A stretch of DNA of 35,395 bases from Sulfurimonas sp. (GTDB lineage: Bacteria > Campylobacterota > Campylobacteria > Campylobacterales > Sulfurimonadaceae): positions 1 to 35,395 of the forward strand of contig JAERRX010000153.1 of assembly GCA_016735225.1 (NCBI GenBank). The letters run 5' to 3'. The position numbers and the translations under genes are program-made. Below, in pieces: positions 8,313-17,206 of the stretch; within the stretch, counting starts at the first letter, position 1; every line of letters begins with the position of its first letter. The notes under the pieces are model-generated. The model did not search any database. It was not told the origin of the DNA and saw only the letters and a program-made list of their open reading frames with translations.

Positions 8313-9917
8313 ATGGTATCAGTAAATAATTTAATAATGCGTTATGGAAATAGAGTCCTTTTTCAAGATATAAATCTTAAACTTGACCGTCATAAAAGAT
8401 ATGGTCTTATCGGTGCAAATGGCGCAGGTAAAACAACTTTTTTAAACATTTTGAGCGGTAAGCTTGATGAATTTGAAGGCGATGTAAATATAGAAAATGG
8501 TCTTAAAGTAGGTGTTTTAGGGCAAAATCAGTTTGCGTTTGAAGAGTACACCATCTTAGATACTGTTCTTTATGGAAACAAAAGACTATATGATGCTATA
8601 AAAGAAAAAGAGGAGCTATATGCAAATGGTGACTTTGAAGATGATGCCATAAACAATCGTCTAGCAGACTTAGAGGTTATCTGTGTTGAAGAGGACCCAA
8701 CTTATGAGTATGATGTAAATATCACTAAAGTTCTTGAAAATGTAGGAATTTCAGCAGATCAAAACCAAGATCTTATGAGTACACTAGATAGTGCCGATAA
8801 GTTTAAAGTTTTACTTGCTCAAGTTCTCTATCCAAAACCTGATGTATTGTTTCTTGATGAGCCTACAAATAACCTCGATATTGAGACTATTAGCTGGTTG
8901 GAAAATGAACTAAAAAGACATGAGGGAACTATGGTAGTTATCTCTCACGATAGGCACTTTTTAAACTCAGTAGTTACAAATATACTAGATGTTGATTATC
9001 AAAAGATTCGTGAGTTTACGGGAACTTATGATGACTGGTATATCGCTGCAAATGTTATCGCAAAGCAGATGGAACTTAACAATGCTAAAAAAGAGAAAGA
9101 AAAAGATGAGCTTGAAGCTTTTGTTCGTAGGTTTAGTGCAAATGCATCTAAGGCAAAACAAGCAACTTCAAGACAAAGAAAACTAGATAAACTTGTTATA
9201 GAAGATATAAAACCCTCTTCAAGAAGAGACCCAAGTGTAGTTTTTAAGGCAAAAAGAACTATGGGAGATGAGGCTTTAAACCTTGTAAATATTGGGCACT
9301 CTTTTGGAGACAATGAAGTTTTAAAAGATATAAGCCTTAAGTTTGACCCAAATGAAAAAGTCGCACTTATAGGTCCAAATGGTGTAGGTAAAACAACTCT
9401 ACTTAAGATACTTATGGAAGAGATGAAGCCTAGTTCTGGCGAAATCAACTGGGGTGCTACTATAGAAAACTCCTACTTTCCTCAAGACACAGCAGATACT
9501 ATAAATGGAGATGGAACTCTTTATGACTGGCTTAGAGCATTTGACCCTAAGCGAGATATTGCCGAGATCAGAAACTGTTTAGGTCGTATGCTTTTTAACG
9601 GTGAACAGCAAGAAAAGTCAGTTATTAGCATCTCTGGTGGAGAAAAACACAGAATGATGCTCTCAAAGATGATGCTTGAGGGTGGAAACTTTTTAGTTCT
9701 TGATGAGCCTTCAAATCACCTTGACCTTGAGGCTATCGTGGCTCTAGGTGAAGCACTTTTTAACTTTAAGGGCAATGTTATTTGTGTTTCTCATGACCGT
9801 GAGCTACTAGATGCTTTTGCTTCTCGTATTATTGAGATACATGCCGATGGAAGTTTAACCGACTTCAAGGGAAGTTATGAAGAATATGCAGCTGCTAAAA
9901 CAAATGGAGAAATTTAA
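8313..9917 (+). CDS. ybiT: ABC-F family ATPase, YbiT-like
   Basis: Two ABC domains (GANGAGKTT, GPNGVGKTT; LDEPTNNLD, LDEPSNHLD; SGGEKHRMM). Linker FVRRFSANASKAKQATSRQRKLDK as in YbiT. Confidence 0.88.
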   Translation: MVSVNNLIMRYGNRVLFQDINLKLDRHKRYGLIGANGAGKTTFLNILSGKLDEFEGDVNIENGLKVGVLGQNQFAFEEYTILDTVLYGNKRLYDAIKEKEELYANGDFEDDAINNRLADLEVICVEEDPTYEYDVNITKVLENVGISADQNQDLMSTLDSADKFKVLLAQVLYPKPDVLFLDEPTNNLDIETISWLENELKRHEGTMVVISHDRHFLNSVVTNILDVDYQKIREFTGTYDDWYIAANVIAKQMELNNAKKEKEKDELEAFVRRFSANASKAKQATSRQRKLDKLVIEDIKPSSRRDPSVVFKAKRTMGDEALNLVNIGHSFGDNEVLKDISLKFDPNEKVALIGPNGVGKTTLLKILMEEMKPSSGEINWGATIENSYFPQDTADTINGDGTLYDWLRAFDPKRDIAEIRNCLGRMLFNGEQQEKSVISISGGEKHRMMLSKMMLEGGNFLVLDEPSNHLDLEAIVALGEALFNFKGNVICVSHDRELLDAFASRIIEIHADGSLTDFKGSYEEYAAAKTNGEI

Positions 9918-10745
9918 ATGAATAAGTATGAAGATTATATAGGTCTAGGAATTGCTGGAAACTTTGCACTTCACTTAGCTCAAGCTGGTGAAGAAAAAGA
10001 GTATGTAGATATTATCACCGCCGATGAAGCTGCACCTAAGGGGATGTTTCCTTTTTATCTTCCTAAAGCTGGTAGCTCTAAAGAGATGTTAAATGTTTAT
10101 CCTGTTTCTAGTGACACACTAAAACTACCCACTCAAGATGTAAATGTGCAGATAGAACCAGAAGTTGCACTAATCTGTGAGCTTAAGTATGTGTATTGTG
10201 TACTTTCTACTATCACACCTACACACTTTGGGGCTTACAATGACTGCTCTATCAGAGTAGATGGAGCATCTAAGACTAGCGAGAAAAAAAACTGGGGAGA
10301 GGCTTCTAAGGGTCTAAGTGACAAACTCATAGAGATAGATAAGTTTTCAAAAGGTGGCATAATGGACAGCTACTCCATCTGTAGCTTTTTAAAAAGAGAT
10401 GGGGAGCTAAATGCTTATGGGGAAAATACTGAACTTACAGGGTATAGTTATTTTCATGAAAAGCTATCATCATGGATACTAAACCAGATGAAATCTCAAC
10501 AAGACTTTGGACCACTTGAAGATATATCCAAATATCTAAGAGAGTGTAACTACCCCTCAAAAGCTATCATAAGTATTGGTGCAACAAGATATACTGAGTA
10601 TGGCGAAAAAACATTTTTAAAAAAAGATGATGAGATCATAGTAGCACTATATAATAGAGATGATTTTTCACTGTCTCAACTTACACAAAACATAAAAAAT
10701 GGCTCTTTTGATAAGATAAGCATACTATCTCAAACAGTTATATAA
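9918..10745 (+). CDS. Conserved protein, probably DUF5718 family
   Basis: YIGLGIAGNFALHLAQAGE ... DCSIRVDGASKTSEKKNWGEASKG; family name from memory; starts immediately after the ABC-F stop. Confidence 0.6.
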   Translation: MNKYEDYIGLGIAGNFALHLAQAGEEKEYVDIITADEAAPKGMFPFYLPKAGSSKEMLNVYPVSSDTLKLPTQDVNVQIEPEVALICELKYVYCVLSTITPTHFGAYNDCSIRVDGASKTSEKKNWGEASKGLSDKLIEIDKFSKGGIMDSYSICSFLKRDGELNAYGENTELTGYSYFHEKLSSWILNQMKSQQDFGPLEDISKYLRECNYPSKAIISIGATRYTEYGEKTFLKKDDEIIVALYNRDDFSLSQLTQNIKNGSFDKISILSQTVI

Positions 10746-10746
10746 G

Positions 10747-11091
10747 ATGAGCAGAGGCAAGAAACTAGACCTTTTTATAGGTGCAAACATAGACAATGGC
10801 TGGGCAGAAGTTCAAGCACCTAAAAAGGAGTCTATTTCTAAAGAGATCCTAGAGCCTTCAAAACATTTTTTATACTTTTCTAAAGAAAAAAGAAGAGGTA
10901 AGACCGTAACTATTGTTGGAGAGTTTTTACTATCAAAAGATGACAAAACAGCTACTCTTAAAACCTTGAAAAAAAAGCTAGGTTGCGGGGGAGCTGTTAA
11001 AAACAATTTCTTAGAGTTTCAAGGCGAACTAAAAGAGAAGCTAAGACCTCTTCTAGTAAAACTAGGTTTCAGGTTTAAGCTCGGACACTGA
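10747..11091 (+). CDS. SUI1/YciH-type translation initiation factor-like protein
   Basis: KRRGKTVTIVGEFLLSKDDKTATLKTLKKKLGCGGAVKNNFLEFQGELKEKLRPLLVKLGF, a SUI1-domain pattern. Confidence 0.85.
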   Translation: MSRGKKLDLFIGANIDNGWAEVQAPKKESISKEILEPSKHFLYFSKEKRRGKTVTIVGEFLLSKDDKTATLKTLKKKLGCGGAVKNNFLEFQGELKEKLRPLLVKLGFRFKLGH

Positions 11092-11116
11092 TGGTGTAGT
11101 TGATTCGCTTGCATTT
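10998..11116. repeat. Direct repeat copy A (119 bp)
   Basis: Gapless alignment to 12472-12590 with 8 mismatches (111/119), constant offset 1474. Confidence 0.95.
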
Positions 11117-11186
11117 AGATTCGTATAAATAAACTAAGTTATCTAAACCTAAGCATATCTAATTAATAGGGGTTGAGATACCTATT

Positions 11187-12392
11187 TTAATACAAAAACC
11201 CAAACAACCAAAGAGGCAACCTGTTTTTAAAACCAACTTCTATAGCATCTGATGCTACAAATGAATGATCAATATCTTTTATCTGATCAAAGCCTTTGTT
11301 TTTACCACCTATCTCAAATCTATATTTCTCATCTACTAAAAAGTCGCCTCTATCAACATAGTAGATTGAGCTATCTACACTCACTTGAGAGGCAAAAAAA
11401 CTCTCTCTCACTGTGCCGATCTTAGGCTCTAAACAAAGTGAAGAAAAAAGTGTTGTATTGCTTAGATAAAGCTTATCTGGCTTTTGCATAGACTTAAACC
11501 TTTTGCCCTCATATACCACATGTCGCAATAGTTCAGCTTTGTGTAGCAACTCAATATATTTGTACAGGGTCACTTTTGATGTACCGACTCGTTTTGCCAA
11601 TGCTTCAACACTTAGCTCTAGTGGACTTGAAACGCAAATACTCGTTAATAACTTTCGCAAAGTATTGATCTTATCTCCTGTGATATTGTAGATGGAGCCT
11701 AAGTCTGTATATAGTATTGTGTTGATTGTATCTAGTACCATCTGAGTATAAGCATCTTTGTTTTGAAAATAAAATGGATAAGCACCTATCTTTAGATACT
11801 TTTCAAAATGCTTAAGAACTTTTTGCTCATTTAGCTCTTTCATTATATGGTTTGCAATATCTATATGATCTTGCAAAATATTTTCTATCTTATAGCTTTG
11901 GAGTTTTTTATCTAAACTAAGCTCCAAATACTCTTTAAATGATAATATCGGTAGATGATACATGGCATATCGCCTTGTAAAGCTTGGGTTTGTCAGTTTT
12001 ATAGCACTTGAACCTGAAAATAAAACTTTTATATCTAAAAAATCATAGATGCTTTTTAACTCTTGCTCAAAACCTCTAGCCTCATGAACCTCATCAATAA
12101 ATATACACTTACCACCATATTTTACAAACTCACTCACAAAATCAAAAAGTGATATATCAGCCATCTGAGGATGATCACACGATATATAAAGTATTTCATC
12201 ACTTTGTAACTCCAGTGAGGTAGCTATCTGTAAAAGAAGTGTTGTTTTTCCTACACCTCTTGAGCCATATATTCCCCTAAATTTTGAATCACTTTTTTTA
12301 AGTTTATCATATAAAAAACGATGATATTTTACATCAATAGTTTCTAGTTTTTTATTTGAAAGTTCAAAAAGTGAGTTTAGTAATTTTTTCAT
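11187..12392 (-). CDS. AAA-family ATPase of AAA_14/DUF4143 type with winged-helix-like region
   Basis: GIYGSRGVGKTTLLLQIA (Walker A), KCIFIDEVHEARGFEQELKSIYD (Walker B), VLFSGSSAIKL sensor; C-terminal YYVDRGDFLVDEKYRFEIGGKNK. Confidence 0.85.
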   Translation of the reverse strand: MKKLLNSLFELSNKKLETIDVKYHRFLYDKLKKSDSKFRGIYGSRGVGKTTLLLQIATSLELQSDEILYISCDHPQMADISLFDFVSEFVKYGGKCIFIDEVHEARGFEQELKSIYDFLDIKVLFSGSSAIKLTNPSFTRRYAMYHLPILSFKEYLELSLDKKLQSYKIENILQDHIDIANHIMKELNEQKVLKHFEKYLKIGAYPFYFQNKDAYTQMVLDTINTILYTDLGSIYNITGDKINTLRKLLTSICVSSPLELSVEALAKRVGTSKVTLYKYIELLHKAELLRHVVYEGKRFKSMQKPDKLYLSNTTLFSSLCLEPKIGTVRESFFASQVSVDSSIYYVDRGDFLVDEKYRFEIGGKNKGFDQIKDIDHSFVASDAIEVGFKNRLPLWLFGFLY

Positions 12393-12418
12393 TATCTATC
12401 CAATAGTAAAGTCAATTA

Positions 12419-12465
12419 AACTATTATAGTATAATATAGTTTAAATGTTATCAACTATTATAGTA
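12419..12465. promoter_or_regulatory. Two direct copies of AACTATTATAGTA upstream of the ATPase gene
   Basis: 12419-12431 and 12453-12465 identical; the first lies in a near-palindrome AAACTAT-N11-ATAGTTT. Confidence 0.45.
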
Positions 12466-12471
12466 ATAATA

Positions 12472-12590
12472 TAAAAACAACTCCTTAGAGTTTCAAGGCG
12501 AACTAAACGAGAAGCCAAGACCTCTTCTAGTATAACTAGGTTTTAGGTTTAAGCTCGGACACTGATGGTGTAGTCGATTCACTTGCATTT
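12472..12590. repeat. Direct repeat copy B (119 bp); its 5' part is a SUI1 3'-end fragment with a premature stop
   Basis: See 10998-11116. On the + strand it encodes KNNSLEFQGELNEKPRPLLV-stop (TAA at 12533-12535); on the - strand it carries the functional GGDEF C-terminus. Confidence 0.95.
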
Positions 12591-13798
12591 GTTGTTATTG
12601 TATATCTATCCCTGCCACCACTTTTGGCACTATATAGCATCTCATCTGCACGACTCAACAAAACCTTTTCATCAAGTGCTTCATCTGCTATGCAACAGAC
12701 TACACCAATAGAGATACTCAAGAATTCATTGACTTTGCTTGCTTCATGTTTTATCTTTATATCTCTAATAGAGTCACATATAGTTTTTGCTAACTTAGCA
12801 CTGTTTGACTTATCGGTATCTACTAAAATAACACCAAACTCTTCTCCGCCTAGCCTAAACACATAGTCACTTGGTCTATGCAAAGAGCTTTTTAAAACTT
12901 TTGCAACACTTTTGAGAGCTAAGTCACCTTTTATATGACCATAAGTATCATTGTACTGTTTAAAAAAGTCGATATCTAACATCATAAAAGTTATAAAAGA
13001 TTTTGCTCTTTTTGCTCTTTTTAATTCTCTATCATAGATAAAGTTAAAATACCTTCTATTGTGCAAAGTAGTTAAAACATCTGTGTATGATGCATTTTCA
13101 AGTTTTTTATTTGCTCGTTGGAGTTTTTTTGTTGTGATTTCTAAGTTTGCATGGTCATTTTGAATACTTTTAAATACATAAAAAGAGATTACTGACACAC
13201 CTAGTATGGTAAACAGAAGTATTACTCCAACACTAAATATCATCGACTCATATACTTTTAAAAACTTTTTTCGTTCATATTTGGCTACTTTAACCTCATA
13301 ACTGATTAGTTTTTTTATTGTTTTATGAATATGCTCCATCTCTTGTTCAAAGCTTTTTATAGAAATATTTTTTAAATCATCGCCATTCACTATAGCTTGG
13401 AGTATTTTTTTAAAGTAATTATTTGTATCTTCTATTTGAGATGCTGCATATTCTATATATTGCGACTCCTCATCTCTCTTGAAATGCGACTCATAATTTC
13501 TCCATTGATAATTAACTTTCATAAGTGCATCTTGAATTTCTGATGAAACTTGAGAGCGGTTTATAGCATCATTTTTTGCTTTATAGATCGTGTTTGTAAT
13601 GCTACCATGATATATCTGTAGTATTTCGTTGAGTTCTATAACTGGGATAAGTGTACCAAAGTAAAGTGAGTCTAAACTTTTCTTCATCGAGTTGATATTT
13701 AATGCTCCTACAGTACCAACTAAAAAAAGACCTATTGTCACTAGTAAAAACAAGAACCATAGTTTACTCCTTAACTTTAGTGCTTCAATAAACCCCAT
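12536..13798 (-). CDS. Membrane diguanylate cyclase (GGDEF) with 4HB-type sensory N-terminus
   Basis: Two TM segments; FRLGGEEFGVILVDTD; FITFMMLDIDFFKQYNDTYGHIKGD. Confidence 0.92.
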   Translation of the reverse strand: MGFIEALKLRSKLWFLFLLVTIGLFLVGTVGALNINSMKKSLDSLYFGTLIPVIELNEILQIYHGSITNTIYKAKNDAINRSQVSSEIQDALMKVNYQWRNYESHFKRDEESQYIEYAASQIEDTNNYFKKILQAIVNGDDLKNISIKSFEQEMEHIHKTIKKLISYEVKVAKYERKKFLKVYESMIFSVGVILLFTILGVSVISFYVFKSIQNDHANLEITTKKLQRANKKLENASYTDVLTTLHNRRYFNFIYDRELKRAKRAKSFITFMMLDIDFFKQYNDTYGHIKGDLALKSVAKVLKSSLHRPSDYVFRLGGEEFGVILVDTDKSNSAKLAKTICDSIRDIKIKHEASKVNEFLSISIGVVCCIADEALDEKVLLSRADEMLYSAKSGGRDRYTITTNASESTTPSVSELKPKT

Positions 13799-13928
13799 AT
13801 ACTTCCCTTATATTCATATAGTTATAATTTATAGCAATTTTTATACCATTATGCTTAATAAATTTAAATCCAATAAAGTAAAGCAAAAACTTCACAGTTG
13901 CTATAGCTCTAGTTTTTTAAATCTTTCA

Positions 13929-14858
13929 TTATTTTATTTTACTCATCTTGTCCATATAAGACTCCAAATCCTCTTTAACAATCTCTTTTAGCCATTGAGG
14001 CTCTATCACAAAAATATGAGGTATCCAATATTTAATAATGGGTAGTATCTCCATTTCATGAGTTACTTTTACACCAAACTCCATACTGCCATCGGCTCTT
14101 AAGGATTCTACTTTTTGAGTAGGTAGTGGTCTTCGTTTAAAAAACTTAGCACAGGACTTATCTGCAAATAGCCTTACTTCAAAAGGTTCTACGCCTCTTT
14201 GAAACCAAACAGATATGGACTCATCGAGAAGAGTATCAAGTTCACCATCTGTTTCAAATATAGTATCTGTTATAGTAGGGTTAGAAATATTTTTAAGATA
14301 GTATTTTTTTAAAATATCATCTCTAAGTCCAATCAAATACCAAAAACCCTCAAAATTAACTATCTTAAGTGCTTGTATCGTTGCAGTGTAAATATCGTGT
14401 CTTTCATCATCATAGGAGCATCTTACTTCTTTCTTCTCTTTTATAGCAGTTTCAAGAACTTGTATATCCTCAAACCTATCGCTTATATCTTCAATATTGA
14501 GTTTTGTATAGATGGGGTTAAAATCTTCATTTTTGATTTTAGACAATAATTTATGTGCTTTTGTAGAAAATTTACCACCAATACTTTGAGTTATCTTTTC
14601 AATAATATCAAGAACTATTTCATCTTCTAGTGATTTTGTTTTTTCAACTCTAAAACCATCTTGCATCTTCCATTTTTTGTTTTCTTGATAGATAGGAAAG
14701 GAGACAAGTCGTTCATTAAAGTCTCTTTGTATAGTTCTGTCGCTTGTGTTAAACTCTTTAGCTAACTCTTTTACCGAAAGTGCTTCGCCATCATTTAATT
14801 TTGATAGTATTACCGTTAGTCTTGTTAAGATTTTATCGTAGTCGTGTTTATATGCCAT
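13929..14858 (-). CDS. WYL-domain transcriptional regulator with N-terminal HTH
   Basis: LSVKELAKEFNTSDRTIQRDFNERL HTH; WYL core EGFWYLIGLRDDILKKYYLKNI. Confidence 0.88.
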   Translation of the reverse strand: MAYKHDYDKILTRLTVILSKLNDGEALSVKELAKEFNTSDRTIQRDFNERLVSFPIYQENKKWKMQDGFRVEKTKSLEDEIVLDIIEKITQSIGGKFSTKAHKLLSKIKNEDFNPIYTKLNIEDISDRFEDIQVLETAIKEKKEVRCSYDDERHDIYTATIQALKIVNFEGFWYLIGLRDDILKKYYLKNISNPTITDTIFETDGELDTLLDESISVWFQRGVEPFEVRLFADKSCAKFFKRRPLPTQKVESLRADGSMEFGVKVTHEMEILPIIKYWIPHIFVIEPQWLKEIVKEDLESYMDKMSKIK

Positions 14859-15122
14859 TGTCCATCACCTTATACATTTATCTTTGTCCTCACAACCCTA
14901 GCATCACTTTGATTCCAAATTCAAACTATTAACAAACAATATAGCCTATATTATCTTAATTTATGCATTATCAAAATTTTCTTCTAATAAAAAACATGTT
15001 AGCACTCACTTATGAACCTTTATTATTTTCATATAAGTCGAACAGATAAATACAAAAATCAAGATATTTAAAATCACTAAATATCTATATAGAAATAGAC
15101 GAAAAAAGTTTGGTTTTTTGAT

Positions 15123-15475
15123 ATGTTTGGCACTACTACTCTTGCTATTCTTGCTGTACTGTTATGGTATCATAATTTAATTGGCATACTATCCCCTGAT
15201 TTTTTGGCAATATCCTTATAAAAAAAGAAGGTGGAGCTTATACTTTTTCCATTGTAGATATTAACAGAATGGATTTCGTTAGAATTGATGGATATGAGGG
15301 TTTAGAAAATTTTAACAAACTTTGGGCAGACGAGAGCGACTTAGCGATCATGGCAAAGACTTACACTTCTCTTGAGAGTCTTGATGAGACTAAAGCGATC
15401 AAGATAGCCATAGAGTGCGATCGCAAGAACAAAAGAGTAAAGAACTTCAAAAAAAGGCTCAAAGCTAAAAAGTAA
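15123..15475 (+). pseudogene. C-terminal relic of a Kdo/LPS-type (PF06293-like) kinase, frameshifted
   Basis: Frame 1: ...LAVLLWYHNLIGILSPDF; frame 2: FGNILIKKEGGAYTFSIVDINRMDFVRIDGYEGLENFNKLWADE... Together these resemble the catalytic LHxxGIxHxDFxxGNIL...xFxxVDINRM pattern. The frameshift falls in the T tract at 15200-15205. Confidence 0.55.
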
Positions 15476-15823
15476 TCACTAAATTGCACTTGCCACTACT
15501 GACTCCTAAAATTTAAATTTGCCATTTTATTAAAATAGACATATTTAAAATCGAATTTTAACTGTCGATATTAGATAACTATTAGTTAATTGATATTTTA
15601 GCACCAACCAGATTAATATATCATAAAAACCTGATTGCTAAAATGTTGTTTCAACACCTTCTTATATGGGCAGGTGTAGGCTATGGAGTTTGCGAGTGGA
15701 ATGCTCTTTGTTGGTGGGCTTGATGGTTTTGTTTATTGTAATGAATAAGTAGTTTATCTCTTATATATAGAAGCTTATTGTTATATCTTGACAACTTTAT
15801 ATCTACTTATTTAAAAGTTGTTA

Positions 15824-16342
15824 TTATTTATATTCAATATTGTTAGCTACCGTATCTTTTTCATATCCAGTAAACAAAATTGTAGCTTTCACATAGTTCG
15901 CACTAACTGATTTATCCGTTGTTGTTCCCCAAATAATGTCAGATTCATCATGAGCATTTTCATCTATTATCTCCATAGCTTCGGCAATTTCCATAATAGG
16001 CAAATCAGGGTGAACTACAAAATGTATCAACATGCCTGATATTTTATCCATCAAACTATAATCCAAAGATGAATTTTCTATTGATAGCTTTATGGCTTGG
16101 GTTGCTGAATTTTTACCCTCATATTCACCAATGCCACTAAATGCTTTACTGCCATGACTCATAATGACTTTTAAATCATCAAAATCAAGGTTTATATCAT
16201 TATCTCCACTCGATAAAACTACTCCAAGCATTCCTTTTATTGATTCTTTTATTTCATTGCTAAACTCTGTATTATCTATATATGTATATAGCTCTTTTTT
16301 GTCTATATTAGCATTTGATTCTGTTACTTCAAATATTTCCAT
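15824..16342 (-). CDS. Stand-alone FtsZ C-terminal-domain protein (no GTPase domain)
   Basis: VVLSSGDNDINLDFDDLKVIMSHGSKAFSGIGEYEGKNSATQAIKLSIENSSLD...GMLIHFVVHPDLPIMEIAEAMEIIDENAHDESDIIWGTTTDKSVSANYVKATILFTGYE matches the second half of FtsZ; no GGGTGTG tubulin signature. Confidence 0.75.
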   Translation of the reverse strand: MEIFEVTESNANIDKKELYTYIDNTEFSNEIKESIKGMLGVVLSSGDNDINLDFDDLKVIMSHGSKAFSGIGEYEGKNSATQAIKLSIENSSLDYSLMDKISGMLIHFVVHPDLPIMEIAEAMEIIDENAHDESDIIWGTTTDKSVSANYVKATILFTGYEKDTVANNIEYK

Positions 16343-16501
16343 TATAACTCTCCTGATACATAATCTTTTAATTTTCTACCTATTTTTGGAGACTTCAGTT
16401 TTTTTAATACCTGAGTCTCTATCTGTCTTACTCATTCCCTTGTAATACCTAATATTTTTGCTATCTCTTCTAGTGTGTAATCACCACTTTTTATTGATCT
16501 C
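16342..16501 (-). pseudogene. Sigma-70 region 4-like small protein relic
   Basis: Minus-strand frame: KSGDYTLEEIAKILGITRE-stop-VRQIETQVLKKLKSPKIGRKLKDYVSGEL-stop. In-frame TGA at 16432-16434 where Arg is normally found; no start codon; the stop overlaps the FtsZ-CTD start as TAATG. Confidence 0.7.
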
Positions 16502-16551
16502 TTTTATCCCTCCGTTTTAAATATATATATAATATAAGCTTAATCTCGCCA

Positions 16552-17202
16552 TTAATCATAAGTATTAGACATGTTAGCTAAATAGTGTGTCATTAAACTT
16601 TTATTGTCATCACTATTTTTTGAAGTAGTTTTACTTTGCTCAGGAAGAGTATTTTTAAACTTAAGATAGCCCTCTAGTAATCCAAGGATATTTTTCTTAC
16701 CAACTGGATTTTGAGAATGCACCTTATATTTAAAATCAGATGGTAGCTTGTAGGTGTTGTTTAGATCGCTATCAACTATCCATTTTGCTAAGTCATAACC
16801 ACTTTTTAATAGATTAGTATCCTCATCTTCTCCTAAATCATGGTCAAAAGATATGAAGTTTGGAATACCATGTTTTTTAATTATTGAAACAGCTTCTTCA
16901 TAGTTTCTAACTATAAAATCAAACTCTTCTGTTGGAGTTCTAAGGTCATCTAAATACATTTTCATAAGCTTTGCCTCCTTTCTCATAAATAAAAGTCTTT
17001 TTTTATTTTCAAGACCACTCTTTGATAAATAATCATTTAGTTTTTGTTCCAATCTTTTATCTATCTCCTGTCGTCTCTCCCATTCAATCCTACTTTTATC
17101 ATAAAACTCTTCTGTTTTTCTTATATGCTTTTTTATGTAATATAAAACTATAAAAGTTATTACAGCATCAATTATGAGATGTGTTATTAACTCAGAACTC
17201 AT
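16552..17202 (-). CDS. N-terminal TM segment + cyclic-phosphate processing receiver (cPPR)-like domain
   Basis: MKMYLDDLRTPTEEFDFIVRNYEEAVSIIKKHGIPNFISFDHDLGEDED...GYDLAKWIVD...YKVHSQNPVGKKNI. Probable start MSSELITH at 17202. Confidence 0.7.
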   Translation of the reverse strand: MSSELITHLIIDAVITFIVLYYIKKHIRKTEEFYDKSRIEWERRQEIDKRLEQKLNDYLSKSGLENKKRLLFMRKEAKLMKMYLDDLRTPTEEFDFIVRNYEEAVSIIKKHGIPNFISFDHDLGEDEDTNLLKSGYDLAKWIVDSDLNNTYKLPSDFKYKVHSQNPVGKKNILGLLEGYLKFKNTLPEQSKTTSKNSDDNKSLMTHYLANMSNTYD

Positions 17203-17206
17203 GATG

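Noticed and set aside
9026-9448. Minus-strand 140-aa ORF inside the ABC-F gene
   Set aside because: Antisense to conserved ABC-F linker and ATPase motifs.
10998-12590. Flanking 119-bp repeats as insertion-sequence terminal repeats
   Set aside because: They are direct, derive from host gene 3' ends and no transposase is present; reported instead as a junction duplication.
15129-15146. Possible second sigma-54 promoter TTGGCACTACTACTCTTGC
   Set aside because: The GG to GC spacing is 13 nt, not the required 10.
15269-15475. 68-aa ORF as an independent small protein
   Set aside because: Its frame extends upstream into kinase-like sequence (FGNILIKKEGGAYTFSIVDINRM), so it is better read as a pseudogene tail.
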